Assembly: GCA_913031575.1 (NCBI GenBank)
Contig: CAJWEV010000002.1
Span: forward strand, 48,866-112,865
Length of the DNA stretch: 64,000 bases
Source of the DNA: an uncultured Halieaceae bacterium
GTDB taxonomy: Bacteria > Pseudomonadota > Gammaproteobacteria > Pseudomonadales > Halieaceae
Reading direction: 5' to 3'
Part shown: positions 18,823 to 27,475 of the stretch, in pieces
Position numbering within the stretch: the stretch's first letter is position 1
Layout of the letters: each line of letters starts with the position of its first letter
Made by a program: the position numbers and the translations under genes
The notes under the pieces: model-generated
Told to the model about the DNA's origin: nothing
Database searches by the model: none
The model's input: the letters and a program-made list of their open reading frames with translations, nothing else

Positions 18823-20002
18823 AGTTCGAACCTACAATGCTATTTCCTCGAAAGGGCTCGATCGACTGAGCCGCGACTGCTTCGAAGTCAGTAGCGACAT
18901 CAACGCACCAAATGCACTGTTACTGCGAAGCTACAAATTGTCGGATGCCGACATTAGCGACTCCGTATCAGCTATTGCTCGCGCTGGCGTCGGCGTGAAT
19001 AACATCCCTATCGAGCATTGCACCGAACGAGGGATCGTTGTATTCAATACACCAGGTGCGAATGCCAACGCAGTCAAGGAACTAGTGGCGGCGGGGATGC
19101 TTCTCGCCTCTCGCGATATCGTGGGTGGCATGCGTTTCATCAATGAACTAGATCCATCCTTGTCCGCCGGGGACATGGGCCCCGTACTCGAAGCCAATAA
19201 GAAACAATTTGCCGGCTCTGAAATTCAGGGAAAGACGCTGGGCGTTCTTGGCCTTGGGGCAATCGGAAGCTTAATTGCGCGCCTCGGGCTTGATCTAGGA
19301 ATGGAAGTTGTTGGCTACGATCCGGCAATCTCCGTGGAAGCTGCGTGGCGCTTGCCGAGCTCGGTCAAGAAGATGGATAACATGCAGTCGCTGTTTGCAC
19401 GGTCAGACTTCGTGTCTCTACACATTCCAGTAATGGACAGCACGCTCGGCCTAATTAATGCGGATACCTTATCTTATTTCAAAAAAAACGCCTGCCTACT
19501 CAACTTCGCCCGCGACCAAATTGTAAGCACCGACGCGGTGATTGACGCGCTGGACAAGGGTCAACTGCGTACCTACGTTACCGACTTTCCGCATCCGGCA
19601 TTGCGAAATCGGTCAGATACCATCCTCATGCCGCATATCGGGGCAAGCACTGCTGAAGCTGAAGAGAACTGTGCCGTCATGGCAGCCGACCAGGTCAAAG
19701 CATTCCTTGATCACGGCAATATCAAAAACTCGGTGAACTTCCCCGCCATCGAATTAGAGCGCACGACTGAGTCACGGCTCACTGTCACCAACCGTAATGC
19801 TCCCGGCACCTTGAGCCATATCTTAAATGTGTTGGGTGATGCTAACTTGAATGTTGCTGACCTTCTCAACAAGAGTCGTGGCGACATTGCGTACAACCTA
19901 GTCGACCTGAACTCCGCGCCAACCCCCGATGTACTCGACAAGGTCAAGGCCGTAGATGGCGTGATCAATGTGCGCTACTTAGGAAAGCCCTGTTCGATCT
20001 AG
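18815..20002 (+). CDS. serA: D-3-phosphoglycerate dehydrogenase with ACT domain
   Basis: First step of phosphorylated serine synthesis: oxidises 3-phosphoglycerate to 3-phosphohydroxypyruvate with NAD. It has 395 aa, the short form. The substrate domain carries ARAGVGVNNIP and VFNTPGANANAVKEL; the Rossmann loop is VLGLGAIGSLIARLGLDLG. The Arg in LLNFARDQIV, Asp in YVTDFPHP and His in LMPHIGAST fill the catalytic places. A C-terminal ACT domain (about 320-395, starting SRLTVTNRNAPGTL) suggests serine feedback. Note LNFARDQ where 2-hydroxyacid dehydrogenases often read N-x-(A/G)-R-G. Confidence 0.93.
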   Translation: MYKVRTYNAISSKGLDRLSRDCFEVSSDINAPNALLLRSYKLSDADISDSVSAIARAGVGVNNIPIEHCTERGIVVFNTPGANANAVKELVAAGMLLASRDIVGGMRFINELDPSLSAGDMGPVLEANKKQFAGSEIQGKTLGVLGLGAIGSLIARLGLDLGMEVVGYDPAISVEAAWRLPSSVKKMDNMQSLFARSDFVSLHIPVMDSTLGLINADTLSYFKKNACLLNFARDQIVSTDAVIDALDKGQLRTYVTDFPHPALRNRSDTILMPHIGASTAEAEENCAVMAADQVKAFLDHGNIKNSVNFPAIELERTTESRLTVTNRNAPGTLSHILNVLGDANLNVADLLNKSRGDIAYNLVDLNSAPTPDVLDKVKAVDGVINVRYLGKPCSI

Positions 20003-20181
20003 TGTCGTCGAAACCTTGGGCACAATAGCACGGCGAGGTTCGTGCTCGCGTAACCTATTTTTTGTATGACAGGACGGTTCGTGATGTTTACCCATGATAG
20101 TTTACGTTACATTTTACAGGCGCGTTAAAGGCTTTGACCTTTGTAAGCTAGAAATCCACTGTGGTTTGGAGAAAAAATATC

Positions 20182-22620
20182 ATGCCTCACACTCAACTCA
20201 AATTGTTGACGATCGCACTGTCGCTATCCAGTTCGCTTCTTATTGCCAACGCAAGCGCGGCACCTATTGTTCAGCCCGGCGCCCCGGGCGCTAGCGGGCG
20301 CATTTTGTCTGCCGAAGAAGCGGTGCAGATTACGGACACCAGTTATTCGCCTGCGGATGTTAGCTTCATGCAAATGATGATTCCGCACCACCAGCAGGCG
20401 CTAGAAATGGCTGATTTGGTGGATGGCCGAACTAACCGGCCTGAGCTTGTCGAGATCGCAGGACGCATTGAAGCATCACAAGGCGATGAGATTAGTTTTA
20501 TGGAGGGATGGCTGAACGACCGGGGCGAGTCTGCGATGACACATGCGCATCACATGCTTGACGCGCATCATAAGATGGAAATGGGTATGGCCACCGATCA
20601 GCAAATGGCTGCATTGGCCGATTCCGAATCTGTAGGTTTCGACCGTCAGTTTTTGCAACTAATGATTCGCCACCACGAGGGCGCGGTGGACATGGTCAAG
20701 GATCTGCTTGATAAGCCAGGTTCTGCCTACGACCCACTACTTTATGAGTTTGTCGGTGACGTTAAAAACGATCAGATGGTCGAGATAGAACGCATGAACG
20801 CTCTATTGGTCACACTTTCAGACGACCCTCGTGCCAATCTCAAGCCTGGCCTTACAGATGCTGGCATCGCAATCAAAAACATGACCTTGGTGGCGTCACT
20901 ACCCAAGCCTGCGGGCTTTGTCGATCCCAATAATCCGGGAGAAATGGCCAAGGGCCCCGCGAAGAAAGAAGGCGAAGAAGCTGAAGGTGCAAAAGATAAA
21001 AAAACCTCCCCTATTGAGGGCGGGTCTGGCAAGCGCTCTCCACTGCTTAGCTTCTCAAATACGGATATGGCTTTCTCCGGTAACACGCTCGTTGCCGGGA
21101 GCTACCACGGCTTTAATGTCTACGATTTGCAGGAAGACGGTATCCCCGAACTATTGAGCTCTGTCGTTTGCCCGGGTGGTCAGGGCGACGTTAGCATCAT
21201 AGGTGATCTGTTGATTATGTCCGCACAGGAAACACGTGGACGCCTCGACTGCGGTCTTGAGGGCATCTCAGAGGATGTCAGCGAGGAGCGATTCCGTGGG
21301 TTGCGCATCTTTGACATCAGCGATCTTGAGGCGCCGGTTCAAGTTGGCGCGGTACAAACCTGCCGTGGTTCTCATACCCACTCTGTAGTTTCTGGCCCAG
21401 GCGACGATGGCAAGATTGTCGTCTACAACTCTGGCACCTCGAGTATTCGAGAGCGCGAGGAGATGGAGAGCTGCTTCGATGCGTCACCCGGTGATCCAAG
21501 AACAGCTCTTTTCAGAATCGATGTCATCGAAATACCGGTCGATGATCCCGGCGCCTCGAGAATTGTTCACAGTCCCACCGTGTTTGCTGATGAGGAAACC
21601 GGTGCTATTGCTGGATTATGGCGTGGGGGTGATCACGGTGACGACACGCAGGAGACGCGTCGAACCGACCAGTGCCACGATATCACGGTATTCCCTTCAC
21701 AAAACATTGCTGCGGGTGCCTGCTCGGGTAACGGCATCCTATTCGATATAACTGATCCAAGAGATCCACAGCGAATCGACGTAGTGACCGACGCTGGGTT
21801 TGCTTATTGGCACTCAGCGACCTTCAACAATGACGGCACCAAGATTCTGTTCACAGATGAATGGGGCGGCGGTGGTCGTGCTCGCTGTCGCGCGTTCGAC
21901 CCCCTCGATTGGGGCGCTGACGCCATCTACGACATCGTTGATGGAAAACTTGAGTATCGCAGCCACTTTAAAATGCCAGCGCCGCAGCGAGAGTTTGAAA
22001 ACTGCGTCGCACACAACGGCTCGATTGTGCCTGTACCTGGCAGGGATATTTTTGTACAGGCCTGGTATCAAGGCGGCATCTCCGTTATCGACTTTACCGA
22101 CTCGAGTAATCCTGTGGAAATTGCCTACTTTGATCGTGGACCCATCGACGCTGAGGAGCTGGTAACGGGAGGCTTTTGGTCAACCTATTGGTATGGCAAT
22201 CACATTTACGGCACTGAGATCATTCGTGGACTTGACGTACTAACGTTGGAACCGAGTGAGCACATGACAGCCAATGAGATCGCAGCTGCTGGGCTCGCCG
22301 ATTACGACGACGTGCTCAATCCACAGCAACAGCTGCCGGTGACATGGCCCGACCACCCCGTGGTTGCCCTTGCCCTACTCGACCAGCTTGCGCGAACGGG
22401 AGGAGTGGATGCCTCAACGGTCAAAGCGGCCGGCGATGCGATGGAAGCTGCTCGCCTTAGCTTTGATGCTGGAGAGTCGAACCGACGCTCTGCGCGCACG
22501 ATTGAAGGGCTGGCCGCCAAACTGGCCTCATCGGATGATGGTAAGCCGGCTGCAGAGGTAATGCGTGCCGTGGCGGCGAAGCTACGAGAACCTCAACTTA
22601 CTAGTAATGGCGCGGACTGA
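20182..22620 (+). CDS. secreted DUF305 and LVIVD-repeat fusion protein
   Basis: An 812-residue exported protein. The start is ATG 20182, preceded by GGAG at a slightly long distance, opening with a signal peptide that ends near NASA-APIV. Residues about 50-220 form a DUF305 domain with two His pairs, MQMMIPHHQQALEMA and LQLMIRHHEGAVDM, which in DUF305 proteins may bind metal. After a charged linker (about 250-285) the rest is an LVIVD-type beta-propeller with the units GLRIFDISDLEAP, NGILFDITDPRDP and GISVIDFTDSSNP. The propeller has eight Cys, consistent with disulphides. The downstream dsbB-like gene overlaps its 3' end. Function is unknown; binding of a metal or use as an extracellular enzyme are guesses. 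Confidence 0.82.
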   Translation: MPHTQLKLLTIALSLSSSLLIANASAAPIVQPGAPGASGRILSAEEAVQITDTSYSPADVSFMQMMIPHHQQALEMADLVDGRTNRPELVEIAGRIEASQGDEISFMEGWLNDRGESAMTHAHHMLDAHHKMEMGMATDQQMAALADSESVGFDRQFLQLMIRHHEGAVDMVKDLLDKPGSAYDPLLYEFVGDVKNDQMVEIERMNALLVTLSDDPRANLKPGLTDAGIAIKNMTLVASLPKPAGFVDPNNPGEMAKGPAKKEGEEAEGAKDKKTSPIEGGSGKRSPLLSFSNTDMAFSGNTLVAGSYHGFNVYDLQEDGIPELLSSVVCPGGQGDVSIIGDLLIMSAQETRGRLDCGLEGISEDVSEERFRGLRIFDISDLEAPVQVGAVQTCRGSHTHSVVSGPGDDGKIVVYNSGTSSIREREEMESCFDASPGDPRTALFRIDVIEIPVDDPGASRIVHSPTVFADEETGAIAGLWRGGDHGDDTQETRRTDQCHDITVFPSQNIAAGACSGNGILFDITDPRDPQRIDVVTDAGFAYWHSATFNNDGTKILFTDEWGGGGRARCRAFDPLDWGADAIYDIVDGKLEYRSHFKMPAPQREFENCVAHNGSIVPVPGRDIFVQAWYQGGISVIDFTDSSNPVEIAYFDRGPIDAEELVTGGFWSTYWYGNHIYGTEIIRGLDVLTLEPSEHMTANEIAAAGLADYDDVLNPQQQLPVTWPDHPVVALALLDQLARTGGVDASTVKAAGDAMEAARLSFDAGESNRRSARTIEGLAAKLASSDDGKPAAEVMRAVAAKLREPQLTSNGAD

Positions 22621-23146
22621 TGTGATGACACAGTTGTCTGCCATGCGGTTGCTTTGGTGGGCGACATTGATGCTCGGGGCCGGCATGTTTGCCGCTGCCC
22701 TATATTGGCAATACGCGCTGGGCGAGGACCCGTGCCAGATCTGTATTCACGCCCGGCTATGGGTGGTCGCAATCGCTCTCATTGGTGCTCTCATGCTGGT
22801 CCTGCCGAATAAAATCGGCCCACATTTTGGGGGTCTCGTCCTACTACTTATATCCAGTGTGGGCCTCGCCGAGCGATCGTATTATTTGTATGAGATTGAA
22901 AACCTCAGGGGCGATGGCAGTTGCCAGTTCACGTTAGGTATGCCCGACTGGTTCGCGGTAGATCGCTGGTTTCCAGCGCTCTTCGAGGTCCGCAACATTT
23001 GCTCTTACACGCCCGAGATTGGCTTTGGTATCAGTATGGCCGAGGCGCTTTTGGGCATATCGATGCTAGTGGCGATAATCAGTTTGGTGGCGGGTTGGAA
23101 GCTACTAATCACCAAGCCATATGGCGTCGCAATTGAAACTACTTAA
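22607..23146 (+). CDS. dsbB: disulphide bond formation protein B (DsbB family)
   Basis: Inner-membrane quinone reductase that reoxidises DsbA. About 179 aa with four TM helices. The first redox pair is in EDPCQICIHARLW (CxxC) and the second periplasmic pair lies in SCQFTLGMP and RNICSYT. I give ATG 22607, overlapping the upstream stop. GTG 22622 and ATG 22625 just past that stop are equally possible, since no clear ribosome binding site decides. Its overlap with the gene for a Cys-rich secreted protein suggests dedicated disulphide formation. The 3' end overlaps the convergent racemase gene by four bases. No dsbA is in the window. Confidence 0.85.
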   Translation: MARTDVMTQLSAMRLLWWATLMLGAGMFAAALYWQYALGEDPCQICIHARLWVVAIALIGALMLVLPNKIGPHFGGLVLLLISSVGLAERSYYLYEIENLRGDGSCQFTLGMPDWFAVDRWFPALFEVRNICSYTPEIGFGISMAEALLGISMLVAIISLVAGWKLLITKPYGVAIETT

Positions 23147-23844
23147 TTCGACTCATTGAAAGCCGCGTCGATTATTGCCTCACAGTGTATAGTCGTTGTG
23201 TCAAACACCGGAAGCGGCGTATTGCTCTCATTCAGTAATAGACCAACTTCGGTGCAGCCCAAAATCAGGCTATCCGCTCCGTCGAAGGCTAAATCGGCTG
23301 CTACCTTTATGTAGGTGGCTCTACTCTCTTCGGTCACAATTCCCTTGCAGAGCTCGTCGAATATGATGCCATTGAGTAGGCTGCGGCTGCCCCTTTCAGG
23401 AACGAGTGTCTCCAGGGCATTTGCGGAAAGACGGCCCGTGTAAAAAGACTGCTCCATGGTGAATTTGGTGGCAATCAGACCGGGCCGCCGATGCCCTTTT
23501 GCGACCAGAGAAGCTGCTGTGGCCTCGGCGATGTGCACGAGGGATACGGAAAGATGATCCTGAATATTATCCGCCACTTTATGCATTGTATTTGTAGCAA
23601 GAGCAATCACTTCGGCACCTGCACGCTCTAGCATTTGTGCTTCCCGAATCAAGAGATCTCTAATTGAGTCCCACTCCCCCTCGCGCATCCATTGCTCAAC
23701 CGGAGCGAAGTCTAGTGAGCGTAAAATTAGATCAGGAGACGAGAGGCCACCAAAACGCGCTTGGGTCAGGCGACACAGTTCGGCATAGTATAGCTGCGAT
23801 GATGTGGGGGACATGCCGCCCAACAATCCAATCCGCTTACCCAT
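23143..23844 (-). CDS. amino-acid racemase, YgeA/Asp-Glu racemase family
   Basis: A cofactor-independent racemase of 233 aa. It opens with the family signature GKRIGLLGGMSPTSSQLYY. The first catalytic place reads LATNTMHKVAD with Thr in place of Cys, exactly as in E. coli YgeA, and the second is LILGCTEVGLLL with Cys. It is therefore the YgeA-like Thr/Cys type rather than a classical Cys/Cys aspartate racemase, and YgeA members have broad specificity. It is a single gene with no transport or amino-acid operon around it. Confidence 0.88.
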   Translation of the reverse strand: MGKRIGLLGGMSPTSSQLYYAELCRLTQARFGGLSSPDLILRSLDFAPVEQWMREGEWDSIRDLLIREAQMLERAGAEVIALATNTMHKVADNIQDHLSVSLVHIAEATAASLVAKGHRRPGLIATKFTMEQSFYTGRLSANALETLVPERGSRSLLNGIIFDELCKGIVTEESRATYIKVAADLAFDGADSLILGCTEVGLLLNESNTPLPVFDTTTIHCEAIIDAAFNESN

Positions 23845-23901
23845 GTAATTTTTCTCATCAAGAAAGTATGAAAATTACCATTGGTATCGTCAGTTTAAAG
23901 T

Positions 23902-23922
23902 GAGGGAGGCAAGGCCCCCCTC
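23902..23922 (-). terminator. possible terminator of the 23938-24147 gene
   Basis: A nine-base-pair stem with one A-C mismatch (GAGGGAGGC / GCCCCCCTC) lies just past the stop of the small minus-strand gene. The T-run on that strand is poor. Confidence 0.35.
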
Positions 23923-23937
23923 TTTTACGAATCCAAA

Positions 23938-24147
23938 CTAACTCTCGGTTCGAGCATGTTGACGGTCATTTAGGTGAGACCGAAACGTCGTGGTGTAGTG
24001 CAAGGACCAGAACACGATGTAAATGGCGAAAAGCAAGGTAATATCTACGCCATCGAGCAGCGTTGCCACCAAAAACATACCCAGCACCAATGCGCCTTGA
24101 ATAGTGAGTGACAAAACAGCAGGAATATCAATCAAAATCTTGTCCAC
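23938..24147 (-). CDS. small membrane protein, two predicted TM helices
   Basis: A 69-residue protein starting at GTG 24147, chosen because AAGGAG lies seven bases before it; extending upstream would put that site inside the frame. Two hydrophobic segments are seen: IPAVLSLTIQGALVLGMFLV and ITLLFAIYIVFWSLHY. A polar, basic end (TTTFRSHLNDRQHARTES) follows. I do not recognise the family. Confidence 0.65.
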   Translation of the reverse strand: MDKILIDIPAVLSLTIQGALVLGMFLVATLLDGVDITLLFAIYIVFWSLHYTTTFRSHLNDRQHARTES

Positions 24148-24315
24148 AACTTCTCTCCTTAAAGTCATGTTGTTGTGAGGGCAGTCCACTTCCTTTGGAT
24201 GGAAAGTGAGCTTTTTTTTGATAAGTCTGGGAACAGATTTAACCGAGTCGTTATCGACACCGTGCCTGCGCAGACGATTTGATACGTAGCAAAGACTAAG
24301 TAAGGATCATTAGGG

Positions 24316-24339
24316 ATGAAGCTCATTAGCGACTTATGA
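24316..24339 (+). CDS. seven-codon upstream ORF overlapping the rlmA start
   Basis: A short frame MKLISDL with AAGGA nine bases before its ATG ends as ATGA with the rlmA start codon. The rlmA ATG has no site of its own, so coupled reinitiation is likely if both are used. Confidence 0.35.
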   Translation: MKLISDL

Positions 24340-25190
24340 CTTTTTTATTACACCCAGCTCTTCGCTGTCCAATAGAAGCCGCTCCTTTCAAATTAGATGG
24401 GCCATCGCTTATCTGCAGTCACGGTCATCGATTCGATATAGCCCGCCAGGGCTACGTAAATTTTTTGGGGCCAAACGATAAGCGGTCCAGGGACCCGGGC
24501 GACTCAAAGAAGATGGTGTCAGCACGCGCGGCTTTTTTGGGTGCCAATTTTTATCGGCCATTGGCTGATGCCTGCCTCGATATCACACGGAAGTATTGCT
24601 CACAGATTGCGCGTGATGCTATCACCCTGATGGACGCAGGCTGTGGCGACGGCTATTTCATTCACCACGTTCAAGAGAATCTATCCAACGACTTACGAAA
24701 GCGAATGTCACTGGTTGGCTTCGATATATCAAAGTGGGCGATGCAAAAAAGTGCGAGGCGTTGCAAGGCTACTTGGTTTGTGGGTAGCAATCGCAACATC
24801 CCTATGATCGATAAAAGTGTCGATCTGCTCTTCGATATGTTTGGATTTCCGGACTACGCGTCCTTCTCCAAACTACTAGCTCCCCACGGCAGACTAGTTC
24901 GAGTCACCCCGGGCAACAGTCACCTGATCCAACTTCGCCAAATAATCTACTCAAAGATCAAGGATAAGAGTGAACGAAAACCCTACCCAGAAACACTGCG
25001 GGCGGTGTCAGAAAAACATATCACCTACGAAGTTGTGCTCCGGTCTAAAGACATACACAACCTCCTTCTCATGACACCTCATATGTTTCGATCAACATCT
25101 GAGCACCGCCAACGCGCCCTTAATCAGGATCAGCTGACCGTTACCATAGACGTCATGCTAGAAGAGCTCATACCCACGGCTGCTAGGTAA
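24336..25190 (+). CDS. rlmA: 23S rRNA (guanine-N1) methyltransferase, RlmA family
   Basis: SAM-dependent enzyme methylating N1 of G745 (E. coli) in 23S rRNA. The 284-residue protein matches RlmA along its length: GHRFDIARQGYVNFL, DKRSRDPGDSKKMVSARAAF, the SAM motif LMDAGCGDGYF, VGFDISKWA, and a late LLMTPHMFRS. The N-terminal zinc finger of E. coli RlmA is C-x2-C ... C-x3-H. Here it reads CPIE ... CSHGH, so the second Cys is lost and zinc binding is doubtful. It stands alone and follows a short upstream frame. Confidence 0.88.
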   Translation: MTFLLHPALRCPIEAAPFKLDGPSLICSHGHRFDIARQGYVNFLGPNDKRSRDPGDSKKMVSARAAFLGANFYRPLADACLDITRKYCSQIARDAITLMDAGCGDGYFIHHVQENLSNDLRKRMSLVGFDISKWAMQKSARRCKATWFVGSNRNIPMIDKSVDLLFDMFGFPDYASFSKLLAPHGRLVRVTPGNSHLIQLRQIIYSKIKDKSERKPYPETLRAVSEKHITYEVVLRSKDIHNLLLMTPHMFRSTSEHRQRALNQDQLTVTIDVMLEELIPTAAR

Positions 25191-25203
25191 TAGAAATACA
25201 TCT

Positions 25204-25288
25204 TGGTGTCACCACAGAGGATAGTTAAGGGCTTGACTGCGGCGCCGCATGCCCTATTGTTACAAAGGCAAGTTGGTGTGACGTCACA
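25204..25288 (+). promoter_or_regulatory. promoter and operator-like palindromes of the CYP153 gene
   Basis: TTGACT at 25233-25238 and TATTGT at 25255-25260 have a 16-base spacing and make a fair sigma-70 promoter. Two perfect dyads flank it: TGGTG-T-CACCA (25204-25214) upstream and TGTGACGTCACA (25277-25288) about ten bases after the expected start. The second resembles a Crp half-site pair but with two bases between the halves rather than six. The spacer itself contains the palindrome GCGGCGCCGC. Repression or induction by substrate is possible. Confidence 0.5.
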
Positions 25289-25340
25289 AACAAAAAAAAC
25301 AGGTCGCTCCAACAGGACTAAAAATGATCGGGAGATATCC

Positions 25341-26618
25341 ATGAATCAAGCCTTCAAAGCGCCGAGACGGCCAGGCCACGACTATGCGTACAATACACCG
25401 CTGGCTGATTTAGACCCATCAAATCCGTTGTTATGGCCAAAAGAAGAGATGTGGTCGATATTTGAACGTCTTCGTGACGAGGACCCGCTGCACTTTTGTG
25501 AAGAAGCCTGGATGTCTAGCGAACGCCCCGATGACATGGAGCCCATCGGCGCTTACTGGTCAGTGACGCGCTATGCGGACATTATGGCAATTGATACAGA
25601 TCATCATCGCTTCTCATCCGAGCCTGCAATTGTGTTACCGGATCCGGCCGAGGACTTCCCTCTGCCAATGTTCATAGCGATGGACCCACCAAAACACGAT
25701 GTTCAACGACAAACTATCGCACCCATTGTCTCGTCACCCAGCTTGTCAAAAATGTCAGTCATTATTCGCGAGCGAACGCAAGCTGTGCTCGATAGTGTAC
25801 CTATTAATCAGGAGTTTGATTGGGTTGATACTGTCTCCATTGAACTCACGACCATGATGTTGGCGACTCTCTTTGACTTCCCTTTTGAAGATCGTCGCAG
25901 ACTGACACGATGGTCCGATGTCGCCACAGCGGGCCCAGAGACCGGGATTGTAGAGAGTGAAGAGCAGCGGCGCGCCGAGCTCATGGAATGCTTCGAGTAT
26001 TTTATGGGGCTTTGGCATCAACGTATTGGCGGAGACGGCCAAGATCTGATCACCATGCTCGCTAACGGCGAAAATACCAAGAATATGGAGCCTACCGAGT
26101 ATCTGGGTAACCTGGTGCTGCTAATTGTTGGCGGTAATGACACCACCAGAAACTCAATGTCAGCATCTATTTATGGCTCACATCTGTTCCCCGAGCAGTG
26201 GGCCAAGGTCAAAGCAAATAGAGACCTGATCCCCAATACAGTCGCAGAAATCATTCGCTGGCAGACACCGCTGGCCTACATGCGACGCACTGCACTCGAG
26301 GATGTCGAGATGCATGGAAAAACAATTAAGAAAGGAGACAAGGTCGCCATGTGGTATGCGTCGGGCAACCGCGACGAACGTAAATTCGAGAATCCGAATG
26401 CTCTGGACTTTGAGCGTAAAAATGCTCGCAACCACATGGCATTTGGCTTCGGTATTCACCGTTGTTTTGGTAACCGATTGGCAGAGCTGCAATTGCAAAT
26501 ACTTTGGGATGAAATGCTAAAGCGGTTCTCGCGGGTAGAGGTAATTAATGAGCCTACTAGAAACATCTCAAGTTTCGTGAAGGGTTACACGAAGATGAAT
26601 GTCATTGTTCGCGACTGA
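25341..26618 (+). CDS. cytochrome P450, CYP153 family
   Basis: Soluble P450 of 425 aa, predicted to hydroxylate the terminal carbon of medium-chain alkanes or fatty acids with a ferredoxin and its reductase. The start is ATG 25341 after GGGAG. Diagnostic stretches are FIAMDPPKHDVQR, the I-helix VGGNDTTRNSMS, the ExxR motif EIIRWQTPLAYMRR, MWYASGNRDERKF and the heme loop FGFGIHRCFGNRLAELQ with the Cys ligand. These match CYP153A proteins as I remember them. No ferredoxin or ferredoxin reductase gene is adjacent, so the redox partners must be elsewhere. Confidence 0.92.
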   Translation: MNQAFKAPRRPGHDYAYNTPLADLDPSNPLLWPKEEMWSIFERLRDEDPLHFCEEAWMSSERPDDMEPIGAYWSVTRYADIMAIDTDHHRFSSEPAIVLPDPAEDFPLPMFIAMDPPKHDVQRQTIAPIVSSPSLSKMSVIIRERTQAVLDSVPINQEFDWVDTVSIELTTMMLATLFDFPFEDRRRLTRWSDVATAGPETGIVESEEQRRAELMECFEYFMGLWHQRIGGDGQDLITMLANGENTKNMEPTEYLGNLVLLIVGGNDTTRNSMSASIYGSHLFPEQWAKVKANRDLIPNTVAEIIRWQTPLAYMRRTALEDVEMHGKTIKKGDKVAMWYASGNRDERKFENPNALDFERKNARNHMAFGFGIHRCFGNRLAELQLQILWDEMLKRFSRVEVINEPTRNISSFVKGYTKMNVIVRD

Positions 26619-26674
26619 AATCCTGTCGCACTTTCCCTAGCAGCGTTGAACGACAGGCGACAGCACAGCGCACG

Positions 26675-27457
26675 ATGACTCCTGCTGCGACACAAATCGC
26701 TGATTACACCAAGACTGAGTTCACCGCTGAAACGCGCGAGGGGCATACTGTATCTCATGACATCTATCATCGAGGTTCAGGCACCCCTGTCGTCCTGATT
26801 CAGGAGCTTCCTGGCATTGGGCAGGAGACCCTAGCACTTGCAGATAGCCTTGTTGATGCTGGGCATGAAGTGGTCATGCCACACCTCTTCGGACCTATCG
26901 GCAAAATCTCCATTGGAGGCAACCTTGCGCGGGTAATGTGTATGCGCAAAGAATTCAGATTGATGGCTTCTCACGCATCGAGCCCTGTCAGCGATTGGCT
27001 GCGCTTGTTATGCCGAGAGGTTCGAGACAGCCGCAGTGTAGATGGAGTGGGTGTTATCGGCATGTGCCTTACCGGAAACTTCGCCATGACCCTAATTAGC
27101 GATGACAGTGTGCTAGCTGCTGTCGCGTCGCAACCCGCGATGCCCTTTTTCAAACAAGGGGCACTCCATATGTCGCCTGAGGAGATCGCTGATAGTCGAC
27201 GAGCCTTGGATACAAAAGGGCCTATGCGTGTCCTTCGCTTCGAGGACGATCCTCTCTCAACCGTCGAGAAGTCTGAGTGCATTCACCGCACTTTTAATGA
27301 TGATGGACATGAGCGCGTAAAGGAAATCGTTATACCGGGGAAGGGCCATTCCGTGCTAACGCTCGATTTCATTGACGAGACAGGACACCCCACCCGACGG
27401 GCTTTAGACAATGTGCTTACCTATTTTGCGACAAACTTAGGCGTAGCTGCGAACTAG
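26675..27457 (+). CDS. dienelactone hydrolase family protein
   Basis: An alpha/beta hydrolase of 260 aa. The nucleophile elbow GVIGMCLTGNF has Cys in the dienelactone-hydrolase position, and KGHSVLTLDF supplies the His. The acid residue is probably the Asp in FEDDP. It starts 57 bases after the CYP153 stop on the same strand and is likely co-transcribed. It may handle an ester or lactone from the P450 pathway, which is inference. It has no signal peptide. Confidence 0.8.
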   Translation: MTPAATQIADYTKTEFTAETREGHTVSHDIYHRGSGTPVVLIQELPGIGQETLALADSLVDAGHEVVMPHLFGPIGKISIGGNLARVMCMRKEFRLMASHASSPVSDWLRLLCREVRDSRSVDGVGVIGMCLTGNFAMTLISDDSVLAAVASQPAMPFFKQGALHMSPEEIADSRRALDTKGPMRVLRFEDDPLSTVEKSECIHRTFNDDGHERVKEIVIPGKGHSVLTLDFIDETGHPTRRALDNVLTYFATNLGVAAN

Positions 27458-27475
27458 TCTGCGGCTCGGTCCAAA

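Noticed and set aside
24184..24220. Imperfect hairpin followed by eight T on the plus strand
   Set aside because: No plus-strand gene ends nearby, so it has nothing obvious to terminate.
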